From NCBI GenBank assembly GCA_902496945.1, contig CABVDE010000015.1, positions 1 to 46,543 on the forward strand: 46,543 nucleotides of DNA, written 5' to 3'. The notes beneath the pieces are model-generated. The model was not told where the DNA came from. It worked only from the letters and a program-made list of their open reading frames with translations, and did no database searches. This stretch comes from an uncultured Collinsella sp. GTDB lineage: Bacteria > Actinomycetota > Coriobacteriia > Coriobacteriales > Coriobacteriaceae. Shown one piece after another: positions 45,644 to 46,543 of the stretch. Positions within the stretch are counted from its first letter, which is position 1. Each line of letters starts with the position of its first letter. The translations under genes were made by a program, and so were the position numbers.

Positions 45644-46117
45644 CTAGGAGCGGGTTTCCATCTTGGCGTGGCACTTGGGGCAGGTGACGCGAATCTTGCC
45701 TTTGCCCTTGGGGACGGAGAGCATCTGGCCGCAGTTGGGGCACTTGAGGTAGGCCGTGGTCTTGCGGCCCTTCCACATCTTTTTGGCCGTGCGCTTGGCG
45801 CGCTCAAAGTCTTCCTTACTGGCGCCGGCTGCGCGTGGGGTGCTGGCCGCTGCAGCGCCGCCGCCCAAGCTGGCGACAAACTTGCCCAAGCCGGGAACAT
45901 TGGCGGTCGCGGCGACAAAGACCTCGTTCTCCTTACGGCGTGCGTCGACGTTCTTGGACAGGCCGCGCAGCACGCCGATCACGATGACAGCGATGGCGAT
46001 CCAGCTGAGCCACTGGAAATGTGCGAGCGATCCGATCATTGCGAGGATGATGCCCGCGAAGCCCAGCACGATGGTGAGCTCGTCGGCACCATTGCGACCC
46101 TTCATAAAGTCATTCAT
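45644..46117 (-). CDS. Membrane protein with C-terminal zinc ribbon
   Basis: 157 residues, minus strand, ATG at 46117 with AAAGG upstream; a longer in-frame start at 46261 would run through a family C' repeat and is rejected. Two membrane helices lie at about residues 15-31 and 36-52, followed by a basic segment (RGLSKNVDARRKENE) indicating the inside. An Ala/Gly-rich linker follows, and then the zinc ribbon C126-PNC129 ... C146-PKC149. It looks like a small membrane-anchored zinc-ribbon protein found in Actinobacteria; function unknown. It ends at the bidirectional terminator region. Confidence 0.8.
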   Translation of the reverse strand: MNDFMKGRNGADELTIVLGFAGIILAMIGSLAHFQWLSWIAIAVIVIGVLRGLSKNVDARRKENEVFVAATANVPGLGKFVASLGGGAAAASTPRAAGASKEDFERAKRTAKKMWKGRKTTAYLKCPNCGQMLSVPKGKGKIRVTCPKCHAKMETRS

Positions 46118-46162
46118 GCAAATTGCCTTTCGTTCGATATGCTGCACGCCTTTATACCCCAT

Positions 46163-46195
46163 TTGGTGCAATGGGGACAGGTTAATCTGCACCAA
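46163..46195 (+). repeat. Family C' hairpin element
   Basis: TTGGTGCAAT (46163-46172), loop GGGGACAGGTT, AATCTGCACCAA (46184-46195). The stem is 8 bp plus AT pairs. Confidence 0.75.
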
Positions 46196-46230
46196 GGTGG
46201 TGCAATGAACTGCCCCCGGAACACCAAGAC

Positions 46231-46254
46231 GGTGCAAAGCAGTCTGTCCCCAAT
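46231..46254 (-). repeat. Partial family C' element, reversed
   Basis: On the minus strand ATTGGGGACAGACTGCTTTGCACC, matching the loop and right arm of the family C' unit 35 bases away but without a full left arm. Confidence 0.5.
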
Positions 46255-46261
46255 GCCCCAA

Positions 46262-46534
46262 TTACTTGGAGAGTTTGTCGACGACGCGTTCGATCTCGGC
46301 GAGTTTGGCGGCCTTGAGCTCTTCGTCGCCCGACTCGATCGCCGAAGTCACGCAGCCCTCGATATGCGCCTTGAGCACGTCGGCGTTGATGCGGGCGATG
46401 AGCGCCTGCGTGGCCATGAGCTGCGTGGAAATGTCGACGCAGTAACGATCCTCCTCGACCATCCTCAGGATGCCGTCGATCTGCCCGCGTGCCGTCTTGA
46501 GCATGCGGGTCACCGATGTATGGTCTGCCATCAT
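46262..46534 (-). CDS. CsoR family (DUF156) metal-sensing repressor
   Basis: 90 residues, all alpha-helical. The CsoR-type ligand set is visible: C32 (DRYCVDI), H57 and C61 (KAHIEGCV). The C-H-C pattern fits Cu(I)-sensing CsoR, but persulfide-sensing (CstR) and other DUF156 members are close. Two adjacent ATGs (46534, 46531) are possible starts, and the upstream region is cut by the window edge. The gene it controls is not in the window. It is separated from the zinc-ribbon gene by family C' repeats. Confidence 0.88.
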   Translation of the reverse strand: MMADHTSVTRMLKTARGQIDGILRMVEEDRYCVDISTQLMATQALIARINADVLKAHIEGCVTSAIESGDEELKAAKLAEIERVVDKLSK

Positions 46535-46543
46535 GGCGGGTCC

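Overview
The window is high-GC bacterial chromosome with short gaps between genes, strong AAGGAGG-type ribosome sites and occasional GTG/TTG starts. Gene content and protein style point to a gut Actinobacterium of the class Coriobacteriia, most likely Collinsella. The clues are the split transketolase, FtsE and L31 with long low-complexity extensions, GltBD, a U32 peptidase, a DUF559-type protein and rubredoxin. The genus is an inference from the sequence; no search was run.

Layout. 1-4254: cell-wall PBP (minus strand, cut by the window edge) and a U32 protein. 4352-11477: tyrS, adenine deaminase, two HAD phosphatases, citrate synthase and an ACT-domain protein. 11784-24255 is a conserved housekeeping block: rpmE, secA-prfB, a YitT-type membrane protein, split transketolase, ftsEX and rnr. 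24433-30700 is accessory: a serine recombinase, a VanZ-like protein, a MurNAc-recovery cluster (murR, murQ, a 5'-truncated EIIC, mupG), an ArsC-like protein and a hypothetical protein. 30966-33561: tRNA-Gln and tRNA-Glu, a TPR protein with smpB, flavin reductase and a very short rubredoxin. 33906-34771 is a decayed arylsulfotransferase. 35187-41371 is gltBD. 41786-46534: two proteins of unclear role, an amidohydrolase, a membrane zinc-ribbon protein and a CsoR-type repressor.

Functional groups. secA and prfB overlap by one base (TAATG), ftsE and ftsX by 14, and the TPR gene and smpB by 11. murR, murQ and mupG together would cleave MurNAc-6P disaccharides and convert MurNAc-6P to GlcNAc-6P. 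The importer beside them lacks its whole N-terminal half.

The least explained signal is between the genes. At least seven families of palindromic elements occupy the intergenic regions, and several have a nearly constant total length. Family B forms regularly spaced arrays: 14-nt arms, exactly 27-nt centres and 25-26-nt gaps, giving a period of about 81 nt. These arrays flank a gene encoding a PD-(D/E)XK/DUF559-like protein. Families C and C' keep a GGGACAGGTT loop while both stem strands change together. Several genes also carry a terminator-like hairpin directly between promoter and ribosome site. The best single-protein anomaly is in release factor 2, whose stop-codon-reading tripeptide is SPT instead of SPF.
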